DNA from: JAJFUE01 sp041687335 | GTDB taxonomy: Bacteria; Sumerlaeota; Sumerlaeia; MVZB01 | Length of the DNA: 64,000 bases | Direction: 5' to 3' | NCBI GenBank assembly: GCA_041687335.1 | Contig: JAWLCE010000002.1 | Coordinates: forward strand, 1-64,000 | In this document: piece after piece, positions 37,189 to 45,108 of the stretch | How positions within the stretch are numbered: position 1 is the first letter of the stretch | How the letters are laid out: the number at the start of each line of letters is the position of its first letter | The notes under the pieces: model-generated | The model's input: only the letters and a program-made list of their open reading frames with translations | The model's database searches: none | Told to the model about the DNA's origin: nothing | Position numbers and translations under genes: made by a program

Positions 37189-38676
37189 ATGCGCTATTTT
37201 TTTCTGTTCTACATCTTCCTGTTGCCGCTGGAGTATATCCATCAGGATAAGATTCCCAAAGGCCCCACGGGCGTCAATTATCAGAACATTACGCTGCTGC
37301 TGTTGCTGATCTGGCTGCTGGTGGGCCAGCGGCGGGCCACGCCGGGGGGCGGGGTCGCGGCGACAGCCGGCTCCTTCCTTTCGCCGGCGCTGGCGGCGCT
37401 GCTGACGCTGAACTTCCTGGGACGCATCCTGGGCAGCGTCAACTATGACACGATCGCCTCGCCGTTCGTGGTCACCGAGTATAGCTTCAGCAACTTCATG
37501 CAGTTCTTCAACGGCATCCTGCTGTTCTGGGTCGTGCTCAAGGTCTTCAACACCCGGCGCCACTTGCACTGGCTGATGGGGGCGATCCTGCTGAGCGCGC
37601 CGCTCGTCATCCGTTCCCTGCGCAGCGACCTGGGCGGCGCCAACACCGCCCACTACAGCCACGACCTGCGATTCCAAGGACCCTTCACGAACATCGGCTC
37701 CAACGAGCTGGGGGCCTTCATGGTGGTGGGGGCGCTTTTTTTCCTGATTTACGGGCTGCGCGCGAGCCGCCTATGGTGGCCGCGGGCGGCGCTTCTGGGC
37801 GGAGCCGCGCTCTACATCTACGGCGTCATCTACAGCTACTCGCGCGCCTCGCAACTTTCATTGATCATCGGGCTTGGGTTGCTGGCAATGCTGCGATACC
37901 GGGCAGCGCTGCTGGTGATGCTGGTGCTGTATGTCTCGATGCCGCTGTGGGTGCCCACCTCGGTGCGCGAGCGCTGGGAGATGACAGAGGACGAGCAAGG
38001 CGAGCTGGACGAGTCGGCCCAGTCGCGCAAGGATTTCTGGGCGATGGCGATCGACATGTGGGAGACCTCGCCGCTGATCGGCCACGGGGTGGGCGCCTTC
38101 CGCGCCTCCACCGGCATGGACACCCACGGCATGTATCATCGCGTGCTGGCCGAGCAGGGGGTGATCGGCTTTGCGGTCTTCCTCTGGGTCTGGCTGGCGC
38201 TGATCGCGATGTCGGCGCAGTTGTGGCTGCGCGCGCCGACGGGGCCCGATGGACAGCTGGGGCTGGCCCTGCTGGTCATCACGGTGGCCCTGATGGTGGC
38301 CAACATCTTTGGCGACCGCTTCACGCACCTGGTGATGATCGGCCAGTTCTGGGCGCTGGCGGGGGTGGCGGCCCGGCTGCGTGCCCACGTGCTGGGGCAG
38401 GCGCCGCTGGACGACGAAATCCCCTCCACGGCCCAGGCCGCGGCCGAGCCGGCCGGACCCGCCCATCCGGGCTGGTGGCAACCGGCGCAGCCGCTTGCGC
38501 TCGTCGGAGCCAAGGCCGGCGACCCTCGACTGGGCCTGATGTCGGAGATGCCGGCGCCGGACCTGAAGCTCATGAACTCGCCCACGCCGCCGCCCGCCCC
38601 CCCGGCTCATCCAGATTTAAACGTGATCGGACCGCGCCCGGCCAAGCTGACGATCGTCAACCGACGCAAGCCCTGA
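37189..38676 (+). CDS. O-antigen ligase/polymerase-like membrane protein (WaaL/Wzy family)
   Basis: This 495-aa polytopic inner-membrane protein has roughly ten hydrophobic segments between residues 1 and 400. The large periplasmic loop and following helix show the O-antigen ligase hallmark SPLIGHGVGAFRA, a conserved His near the loop end (DTHGMYHRVLAEQGVIG), and a downstream hydrophobic helix. Residues 405-495 are a Pro/Ala-rich cytoplasmic tail, longer than usual. It would join or polymerise the glycan made by the upstream genes. The start at 37189 has GAGGA 11 bases upstream. Confidence 0.8.
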   Translation: MRYFFLFYIFLLPLEYIHQDKIPKGPTGVNYQNITLLLLLIWLLVGQRRATPGGGVAATAGSFLSPALAALLTLNFLGRILGSVNYDTIASPFVVTEYSFSNFMQFFNGILLFWVVLKVFNTRRHLHWLMGAILLSAPLVIRSLRSDLGGANTAHYSHDLRFQGPFTNIGSNELGAFMVVGALFFLIYGLRASRLWWPRAALLGGAALYIYGVIYSYSRASQLSLIIGLGLLAMLRYRAALLVMLVLYVSMPLWVPTSVRERWEMTEDEQGELDESAQSRKDFWAMAIDMWETSPLIGHGVGAFRASTGMDTHGMYHRVLAEQGVIGFAVFLWVWLALIAMSAQLWLRAPTGPDGQLGLALLVITVALMVANIFGDRFTHLVMIGQFWALAGVAARLRAHVLGQAPLDDEIPSTAQAAAEPAGPAHPGWWQPAQPLALVGAKAGDPRLGLMSEMPAPDLKLMNSPTPPPAPPAHPDLNVIGPRPAKLTIVNRRKP

Positions 38677-39059
38677 AGCTTCCCGCTGCTGCGCCCCTTG
38701 GATTCTTCATTTATGTCGCAAAGGCCGCAGAGAGCATTATAAGAACGCAAAGTCGTTTCGGAGGCGGTTCGGATGGGTGACATCATGAGCATCATGATGG
38801 GCCTGGAAGATCATGATCCAATTCCTGCCTTTGCGACCCTTGGCCATTTCTTTTGCATCTTTGCGAAAAAAAAGATGAAGGATCAGGGAGCGCCCTGCGA
38901 GCACCTGTTTGAGCTTGTAATCCCTAAAAAAAGATGACACGAGGCGCCGCCCCGGGCATTCGGCATTGATTCCGGGCGCTTTTTTTGTTACTGGTGGGGG
39001 GATTTGGGAGCAGCCGCGCGCTCAGGAGCCACCCAACCACCCGCCAAGGAGATACGATT
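38677..39059. repeat. Gap with paired CGCAAAG-type dispersed repeats
   Basis: No gene is seen. CGCAAAGGCCGCAGAGA at 38717-38733 with GAACGCAAAGTCGT at 38743-38756, and an inverted partner at 38828-38875 (CCTTTGCGACCCTTGG ... TCTTTGCG), form an inverted pair of the CGCAAAG repeat family. Other members are at 50518-50565, 51597-51637, 56912-56948, 63504-63542 and 63903-63957. A terminator-like hairpin follows at 38949-38987. Confidence 0.7.
38949..38987 (+). terminator. Hairpin with T-run upstream of the aldolase gene
   Basis: GCCCCGG pairs imperfectly with CCGGGCGC around a short loop, followed by seven T residues. It probably ends transcription from the left before the aldolase gene. Confidence 0.45.
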
Positions 39060-40106
39060 ATGCCGCTTGTCCCCATGCGCCAGATTCTCGATGAGGCCGC
39101 CAAAGGCGGCTACGGCGTCGGCGCCTTCAACGTCAACAACATGGAACAGATCCAGGCCATCATGGAGGCCGCCAACGAGACCCACAGCCCGGTCATCATT
39201 CAGGCCAGCCGCGGCGCGCTCAAGTACAGCCGCATGATCTACCTGAAGAAACTGATCGAGGCCGCCGTCGAGGAATACCCCCACATCCCGGTGGCGATGC
39301 ACCTGGACCATGGCAACAGCCTGGCCACCTGCAAGGAAGCCATCGAGCTGGGCTTCACCTCGGTGATGATGGATGGCTCGCTGGCCGAGGACGGCAAGAC
39401 CCCCAACAGCTATGAGCAGAACATCGCGATCACGCGCGCGGTGGTCGAGCTGGCCCACCCGCTGGGGATCAGCGTCGAGGGCGAGCTGGGCTGCCTGGGC
39501 GGGATCGAGGACGGCCATGGCGCCGGGCTCACTGAGGCCGAGGTCGCCGACCACCTGACCGACCCCAACCAGGTCGAGGATTTCGTCGCCCGCACCGGCC
39601 TGGATGCCCTCGCCGTCGCGATCGGCACCAGCCACGGCGCCTACAAGAGCATGCGCAAGTGCCCGACCACCGGCCAGATGCTGCCCCCGGCGCTGGCGAT
39701 GGAGCGCATCCGCGAGATTCACAAGCGCATGCCGCAGTGCCACATGGTCATGCACGGCTCCAGCTCGGTGCCCAAGGAACTGGTCGACCTGATCAACCAG
39801 TACGGCGGCAATATGCCCGACACCTACGGCATCCCCGTCGAGCAGATCCAGGAAGGCATCCGCCACGGCGTGCGCAAGATCAACGTCGACACCGACAGCC
39901 GCCTGGCGATGACCGGTGCGATCCGCAAGGTGCTGGCCGAGCAGCCGACCAAGTTCGACCCGCGCGACTACCTCAAGCCCGCGCGCGAGGCGATGAAGCA
40001 GGTCTATATCGACCGGATGAAGGCCTTCGGGCAGGCTGGTCATGCCACCGATTACAAGGGCATGACGCTGGCCGAGATGAAGGAAGCTTACGGCGTCAAC
40101 GTCTGA
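39060..40106 (+). CDS. fba: Class II fructose-1,6-bisphosphate aldolase
   Basis: This 348-aa enzyme cleaves fructose-1,6-bisphosphate to dihydroxyacetone phosphate and glyceraldehyde-3-phosphate in glycolysis/gluconeogenesis. The zinc site HLDHG is at 81-85. GELGCLGGIEDGH and the MHGSSSVPKE loop with INVDTDSRLA (phosphate-binding region) follow. Length and motifs fit the type B class II form. An AAGGAGA ribosome site sets the start at 39060; the frame is open upstream to 38985 but has no ribosome site there. A strong terminator follows, so it is monocistronic. Confidence 0.95.
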   Translation: MPLVPMRQILDEAAKGGYGVGAFNVNNMEQIQAIMEAANETHSPVIIQASRGALKYSRMIYLKKLIEAAVEEYPHIPVAMHLDHGNSLATCKEAIELGFTSVMMDGSLAEDGKTPNSYEQNIAITRAVVELAHPLGISVEGELGCLGGIEDGHGAGLTEAEVADHLTDPNQVEDFVARTGLDALAVAIGTSHGAYKSMRKCPTTGQMLPPALAMERIREIHKRMPQCHMVMHGSSSVPKELVDLINQYGGNMPDTYGIPVEQIQEGIRHGVRKINVDTDSRLAMTGAIRKVLAEQPTKFDPRDYLKPAREAMKQVYIDRMKAFGQAGHATDYKGMTLAEMKEAYGVNV

Positions 40107-40135
40107 CCCGCCGCCCCAAGCGGCAGGATGTGCGC

Positions 40136-40169
40136 GAGCCGTCCCCATCGGGGGACGGCTCATTTTTTT
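40136..40169 (+). terminator. Rho-independent terminator after fba
   Basis: An 11-bp perfect stem GAGCCGTCCCC / GGGGACGGCTC with loop ATCG is followed by A and seven T residues. Confidence 0.93.
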
Positions 40170-40276
40170 GTCACGGCCCCGACTGGAATCATGACAAAAA
40201 ATGTTGCCTTTTGGTTTATTCATGTCTGATGCTTGTTTCGATTTCCTGTAATTGCCGTCAACCGTGGAGATACGAA

Positions 40277-42136
40277 ATGATGCAATTCGGTCGATCCCTG
40301 ATTTGCTTCCTCATGCTTGTCTGTATCTGGGCGCCGGCGCGGGGGGAGGACCTGCCGCCGCGGCTGATCCATTATCAGGGCCGGCTGACGGACACCCAGG
40401 ACAACCCGATCACAACCCCCAGGGATTGCTGGTTCTCGATCTATGTGGGCGGGGAGTCCGCCGGCGCCGGAACCGGCCAGCTTCGCTACCGCGAACGTGC
40501 TGTGATCCAGCCGAGCCGGCATGGGATCTTTGAGCATGCCGTCGGCAGCGGCGAGGTTGTGATCGGATCGCTGGCCAGCGCCGATTTTGCGACCAGCCAG
40601 CCGGTCTATTTGGAAATCGCCATCAACTCGCTCAACGAGGTCCTGCTGCCGCGCACCCGCTTCACCAGCAGCGGCTTCAGTTTCGTGGCCGAGGATGCGG
40701 TTGGCCACATTCACCCGCGCTCGCTCTCGATTCGTGGCGTCGGCATGGTCATCAATGAGCAGGGGCGTTGGGTCGGACCGGCCCCGGCCGAGGCAGCCGC
40801 CCCTCAGCCACGCATCATCGACATGACGGGCGGCCCGACGGTTTCGGGGGACTTGCTGTCGATCGAGGGCGAAGGCCTGGTCGCGGCGCGGGTCTGGATC
40901 GGCGGGCGCGAGGCTTCTGTGATTGAGCGCTCAGCGGAGCGCCTGCTTTGCCAGGTTCCAGCCGGGCTGGCGGCCGGCATGCAGCCGGTCATGTTGTCGG
41001 CCGAAGACGGCACGGCAGCCTTGGTGGCCGGTTCCATCATGCTGACCCGCTACCTGATCGCCCTCTCGACGGCTGCCGACCGAATCTGGATCCTGGACCC
41101 GGCCCGGCTTGAGGCCGGGCAGTCGCCGCTGGTGGCGCAGTTGGGGCCATTGGGGATCAATCCCGCCGCCGGCGCGATCCAACCCGCCTTCATCCATCAC
41201 GGCGCGCTGATGCTGGTGCCCGATGGCGGCACCGGGATGTTGACGCTCGATCTTTCGAGTCACCCGCCCCGCCTGCTGGACCCGCTGCGCCCGAGCTCGC
41301 CCACGCTGACGATGGCGGTAGCGGTCGACGCAAGCCCTGACGGGCGGCTGCTGGCGGTGGCGGATCGGCAGGCCGGGCGGATCGAAATTCTGCGGCTGAC
41401 GGCCACCGCGCCCCCTTATGAATTGGGCACCCTTGCGGCGACACCCGAGACCGACCCCCTGCTGCGGCCGGCACTGCCCAGCGGGTATCTGCCTTGCGCG
41501 CTGCGCTTTGTAGGCGATGCCCTGTTGCTGGCGCTGGATCATACGCAGGGTGAAGTCGCCATCTTTCAGCGGCAGTCGGCTGTGGCCGGCGAGGTGCGTC
41601 CCTTCAGCACCGTCACCCAGCCCGGTCTGAAATTGAACGTCGGCGCTGCCCCGCACCAGTTGCTGATTTCACCCGACCAGCGCCGCGGCCTGACCCTGAC
41701 CCCGGCGGCGACCAATAATTTCTGGACCTTCGGGATCACCAACAGCGGGCTGTCGCAGGTTCCCATCAAGGCATCGCTGGGCGCGGGCGCTGTCCAGTTG
41801 AGCATGCTGCCTGACGCCAAGACCCTGCTGGCGGTGACCCATGACGGCAGCCAGCAGGCCGACCAGCTATCCCTGTGGGGGCTTGGCGAGAGCCAGGTTC
41901 TGCTGCTGGGCAGGATGACGGGCCCCGCCACCCGTCCAGGGCTCCACCTGCGTGTGGCGGCGGCCGAACCGGTTGTTGGCGAACTGATCGCCGCCGCAAC
42001 CACCGAATGCTCGATGATATTTTATCGCCGCACGGGGCTCGTGCTGGACTACTGCGACAGTGCTCCGCTTCAGGGCGGAGAGTGGCCGATGGGTGATGAT
42101 TTTCTGCAGGTCCACCTGCTCCTCTGGCAGCCCTGA
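40277..42136 (+). CDS. Secreted protein with IPT-like and beta-propeller-like regions
   Basis: This 619-aa protein has a signal peptide (MMQFGRSLICFLMLVCIWAP, cleavage near ARG-ED). Residues about 25-150 begin PPRLIHYQGRLTDTQDNPI, a module seen at the N-terminus of many secreted proteins with C-terminal repeats. Residues about 180-255 resemble an IPT/TIG fold (GGPTVSGDLLSIEGEGL). From about 260 to the end, repeated strands with SPDGRL- and SPDQRRG-type turns suggest a seven-bladed propeller of the YVTN/WD kind. No enzyme residues are seen; a binding or scaffold role outside the cell is likely. GGAG lies 8 bases before the ATG; the frame upstream to 39659 overlaps fba and is spurious. Confidence 0.6.
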   Translation: MMQFGRSLICFLMLVCIWAPARGEDLPPRLIHYQGRLTDTQDNPITTPRDCWFSIYVGGESAGAGTGQLRYRERAVIQPSRHGIFEHAVGSGEVVIGSLASADFATSQPVYLEIAINSLNEVLLPRTRFTSSGFSFVAEDAVGHIHPRSLSIRGVGMVINEQGRWVGPAPAEAAAPQPRIIDMTGGPTVSGDLLSIEGEGLVAARVWIGGREASVIERSAERLLCQVPAGLAAGMQPVMLSAEDGTAALVAGSIMLTRYLIALSTAADRIWILDPARLEAGQSPLVAQLGPLGINPAAGAIQPAFIHHGALMLVPDGGTGMLTLDLSSHPPRLLDPLRPSSPTLTMAVAVDASPDGRLLAVADRQAGRIEILRLTATAPPYELGTLAATPETDPLLRPALPSGYLPCALRFVGDALLLALDHTQGEVAIFQRQSAVAGEVRPFSTVTQPGLKLNVGAAPHQLLISPDQRRGLTLTPAATNNFWTFGITNSGLSQVPIKASLGAGAVQLSMLPDAKTLLAVTHDGSQQADQLSLWGLGESQVLLLGRMTGPATRPGLHLRVAAAEPVVGELIAAATTECSMIFYRRTGLVLDYCDSAPLQGGEWPMGDDFLQVHLLLWQP

Positions 42137-42284
42137 GCGCGGGGGCCATCGGGTGGATGATGAACCGTTAAAGTTTCGTTGGAGTCGGGGCCGATAAGTT
42201 GTCTTAACCGGATCGCAGTTTTCGCCGGTCATGTGACAACCCAGGATTGGCAGTCCGTCGCGGAGCTTTAGCGCCGCCGTCGGC

Positions 42285-43547
42285 ATGCATTCCATGGATG
42301 GACCCTTGAATCAGACGACTCAATCCCCTGTTTCTTCCGAACTGCTCGAGTGGCTCGATGACGGCTTCATCGCCGTCGACCTTGAATGGCGCATTCTGGA
42401 AGTCAATCAGGCCGCGGCGCGCCTGCTTGAGTGCGAAAGCGACCAGATGCGGGGCCGGGCGCTCGAGGCATATATTGGCGAACCGCACCGGCGGCTGCTG
42501 CAGCGGTCGCCTGGCGAGCCGATCCGCCCCCAGCGGCTCGTGCTGGTACCTCGGACCGGCGCCCTCACGCGGCCGCTCGAGGTCACGCTACACCCACGCG
42601 AGCGGGGCGTCGCCCTCCTGCTGCGCGACGTCAGCGAGACCATCGGCCAGGAACACCGGATCGCGGAGCTGAACGCGACGATGCGGGCCAGCCAGGAACT
42701 GCTGCGCCGCAAGAACGACGAGCTGAACCAATCGCTGGAAGAGCTGGAGCGGCTCAATGCCGAGCTCGAGCAGATGGACCGGCTCAAAAGCGAGTTCCTC
42801 GCCAACACCAGCCACGAATTGCGCACCCCGCTCAACTCGATCATCGGCTTCCTGCAACTCATCATGGAGGGGCTGTGCGAGAACCGCGGCGAGGAGCTGT
42901 CCTACGTCGACAACGCGCTGACCTCGGCGCACCAGCTGCTCGCGCTGATCAACGACATCCTCGATATCGCCCGCATCGAGGCCGGCAAGATGACGCTGGT
43001 GATCGGCGACCATGAAATCGAGACCCTCCTGGGCGAAGTGCATCAGATGATGCTCGTGCAGGCGCGCCAGAAGGGATTGGCGCTGAGCGTGGAGCTGGAT
43101 CCCCAAACCCCGCGCCGGGTGCACGCGGATATCCAGAAGGTCCGCCAGGTCCTGATCAACCTGCTGGGCAATGCCGTCAAGTTCACCGATCAGGGGTCGG
43201 TGCGCCTGCGGGTCGGTCGTGACGTGGCTAACAGCGACATGATCCGCTTTCAGGTCATCGATACGGGGATCGGCATTCCGGCGCATTGCCTGCCCCGCAT
43301 CTTCGACAAGTTCATGCAGGTCGACTCGGCGCCGACGCGGCGCTTTCAGGGCACGGGGCTGGGGTTGACCATCACGCGCAACCTGGTGGAGATCATGGGC
43401 GGGTCGATCGAGGCCCACAGTAACGGCGAGGACCAGGGCACAAGCATTGAGTTCGTGCTGCCGGCGGGCGGCGGCCAGTTCGAGCAGGACGACGACACGC
43501 CGCATGACCGGGCGCAACTGGAGCGGATGCTGCCGATTTCATTCTGA
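42285..43547 (+). CDS. PAS-domain sensor histidine kinase
   Basis: This 420-aa soluble kinase has no membrane segment, so it senses a cytoplasmic signal. A PAS domain lies at about 17-120, a coiled coil at about 122-168, and the dimerisation/phosphoacceptor helix has SHELRTPLNS with His177. The ATPase domain carries INLLGNAVKFTD (N box), DTGIGIP (G1), FQGTGLGLTI (G2). Its partner regulator is unknown; the nearest receiver protein is the double-receiver gene at 48789, beyond the pilus operon. An alternative ATG at 42294 is possible. Confidence 0.92.
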   Translation: MHSMDGPLNQTTQSPVSSELLEWLDDGFIAVDLEWRILEVNQAAARLLECESDQMRGRALEAYIGEPHRRLLQRSPGEPIRPQRLVLVPRTGALTRPLEVTLHPRERGVALLLRDVSETIGQEHRIAELNATMRASQELLRRKNDELNQSLEELERLNAELEQMDRLKSEFLANTSHELRTPLNSIIGFLQLIMEGLCENRGEELSYVDNALTSAHQLLALINDILDIARIEAGKMTLVIGDHEIETLLGEVHQMMLVQARQKGLALSVELDPQTPRRVHADIQKVRQVLINLLGNAVKFTDQGSVRLRVGRDVANSDMIRFQVIDTGIGIPAHCLPRIFDKFMQVDSAPTRRFQGTGLGLTITRNLVEIMGGSIEAHSNGEDQGTSIEFVLPAGGGQFEQDDDTPHDRAQLERMLPISF

Positions 43548-43660
43548 CACGGGGTTTCATACGCATTTGCTTTGACTTTGGAGCTTATTCGGGGCTTGAT
43601 GGGTTTATTAAATTCAGGTGGAAGCCATCGGTTTCGATTGTCATGAATTGAGGACCTGTC

Positions 43661-44020
43661 ATGAGGACTGTTACAAAAAACAGACGCGGCTTCACGATTG
43701 TCGAGGCGGTGGTGGCCCTGGCGATCCTGGTCCTGGGTCTGGCGTTCGTTTATCAAAGCATGATCGACTCCAGCCGGATCGGCCGCCAGCGCGGTGACCA
43801 GATGCAGCTGGAATATCTGGCCCGCCAGCGCCTCGCCGAGCTGCGTGTCGCGCCGGCGGGATCGCCTGCCTCGCTGGCCGAAATGGCGCCGCTGGCGATG
43901 GGCGAGGATGCCGTGGCCGAAACGGCGGCCAAACCCCGACCCGATGGCGCGCTCGACGTAACCGTCCGCGTCGTCCGTCTTGACGCGCAGGCGACGCTGA
44001 CCGGGGTGGTGGCGCCATGA
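43661..44020 (+). CDS. Type IV pilin-like minor pseudopilin (GspI-like)
   Basis: This 119-aa protein has the class III prepilin signal: KNRRG followed by FTIVEAVVALAILVLGLAF, with the conserved Glu at +5 after the cleavage site. After processing by prepilin peptidase the N-terminal helix packs into the pilus/pseudopilus. Size and position before a GspJ-like gene suggest GspI. Its stop overlaps the next start (ATGA). Confidence 0.75.
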   Translation: MRTVTKNRRGFTIVEAVVALAILVLGLAFVYQSMIDSSRIGRQRGDQMQLEYLARQRLAELRVAPAGSPASLAEMAPLAMGEDAVAETAAKPRPDGALDVTVRVVRLDAQATLTGVVAP

Positions 44021-44646
44021 AACGCTACAATTGCCAACGCCGCGGCGTGACGCTGGTCGAGCTGCTGGTCATGACCGCCATCGGCACGGTCGCATTCGGG
44101 CTGGCCCTGGGCGTGATGACCACCAGCCATCGCTCCGCCGAAGCGATCACGCGCCGCCAGGCGCTGCTCCAGCAGGGGGCGGTCGTGATGGACCAGCTCA
44201 TCGCCGATATCGAGGCGGCCATCGACCCGGCCGCCTTGGCCGAACCGGTCGTGCCGGCGGTGCTGACGGCGACCGAAATGAATTTGTTGATCCATGACGG
44301 CGGACTCCAACGGTTGCGGCTGACGCATGAGGCCGGCGCGGTCCGGCGCGGTCTGGCTCCGCTGGCCGGGGCCGATGCCGCCCCGCAAACACGCTCGGTC
44401 GGGTCGGACCTGCCCGAGGGCTGCGAGCTCAGCCTGGCCTTCGGCTATGCGGCGGCCACCCCGCCCGACCGGCGCCCCGACTACCTGGAGACCTGGCCGG
44501 GCCCCGGTCTGCCGTCGCTCATCCAGGTCCGGCTCGAGCTGACCGACCCCAACGCCGGCGGCGGCCCGATCGCCTTCCAGAGTGCCGCGATTCCCGGGCT
44601 GGCCCCGGCGCGGTCGCAAGACTCCGCCCCGGAGGTGAATCCATGA
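44017..44646 (+). CDS. Minor pseudopilin (GspJ-like)
   Basis: This 209-aa protein begins MKRYNCQRRG then VTLVELLVMTAIGTVAFGL, a prepilin cleavage site followed by the hydrophobic helix with Glu at +5. A 160-residue soluble domain follows, fitting GspJ, which forms the tip complex with GspI and GspK. It is coupled to both neighbours by ATGA overlaps. Confidence 0.72.
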   Translation: MKRYNCQRRGVTLVELLVMTAIGTVAFGLALGVMTTSHRSAEAITRRQALLQQGAVVMDQLIADIEAAIDPAALAEPVVPAVLTATEMNLLIHDGGLQRLRLTHEAGAVRRGLAPLAGADAAPQTRSVGSDLPEGCELSLAFGYAAATPPDRRPDYLETWPGPGLPSLIQVRLELTDPNAGGGPIAFQSAAIPGLAPARSQDSAPEVNP

Positions 44647-45092
44647 TTTTACCAGGACGCCGGCGTCGGGGCTTCGCGCTCGTCGCCGTCATTGCCGTCA
44701 TGGCGCTGCTGCTGGTCTACCTGGCGGCGGTGCAGGGGTCGACCCGGCAGACGGTCCAGATGGGCGGGGTGGCCCGCGCACGCGCCGAGCGCTCCGAGGC
44801 GCTGGCGTCGGCGGCTACGCTGGTGGCGCTTCAGAAGACCGCCCCGGCAAGCCTTCAACTCGAGCCGATCCCCGGCCGCCCGCTGGCGGCGGAGGTGACG
44901 CTGCGCCCGCTCGCGCCGGCGGACCCGCTCTGGCGGCAGAGCCCCGGCCTGGAGCCGCTGCCCGATGACGCCCTGCTGGAGCTGCGTTGGAGCGACCGCC
45001 CCGGCGGGCAGCCCGAGCGCGCCATCATCAATCTGGAAGGGCGCCGCCGGGGGCTGGTGGTGCTGCGAGCCGCGGCCGAGCCGGCCGCCTGA
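44643..45092 (+). CDS. Short minor pseudopilin (GspK-like, truncated form)
   Basis: This 149-aa protein has a type IV pilin-like N-terminus (RRRRG then FALVAVIAVMALLLVYLAAV) that lacks Glu at position 5, a known trait of GspK. It is much shorter than typical GspK (about 300 aa) and lacks the large alpha-helical domain, so it is a reduced version or a different tip component. It sits third in the pseudopilin operon. Confidence 0.6.
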   Translation: MILPGRRRRGFALVAVIAVMALLLVYLAAVQGSTRQTVQMGGVARARAERSEALASAATLVALQKTAPASLQLEPIPGRPLAAEVTLRPLAPADPLWRQSPGLEPLPDDALLELRWSDRPGGQPERAIINLEGRRRGLVVLRAAAEPAA

Positions 45093-45108
45093 TCAGGAGG
45101 ATCACCCG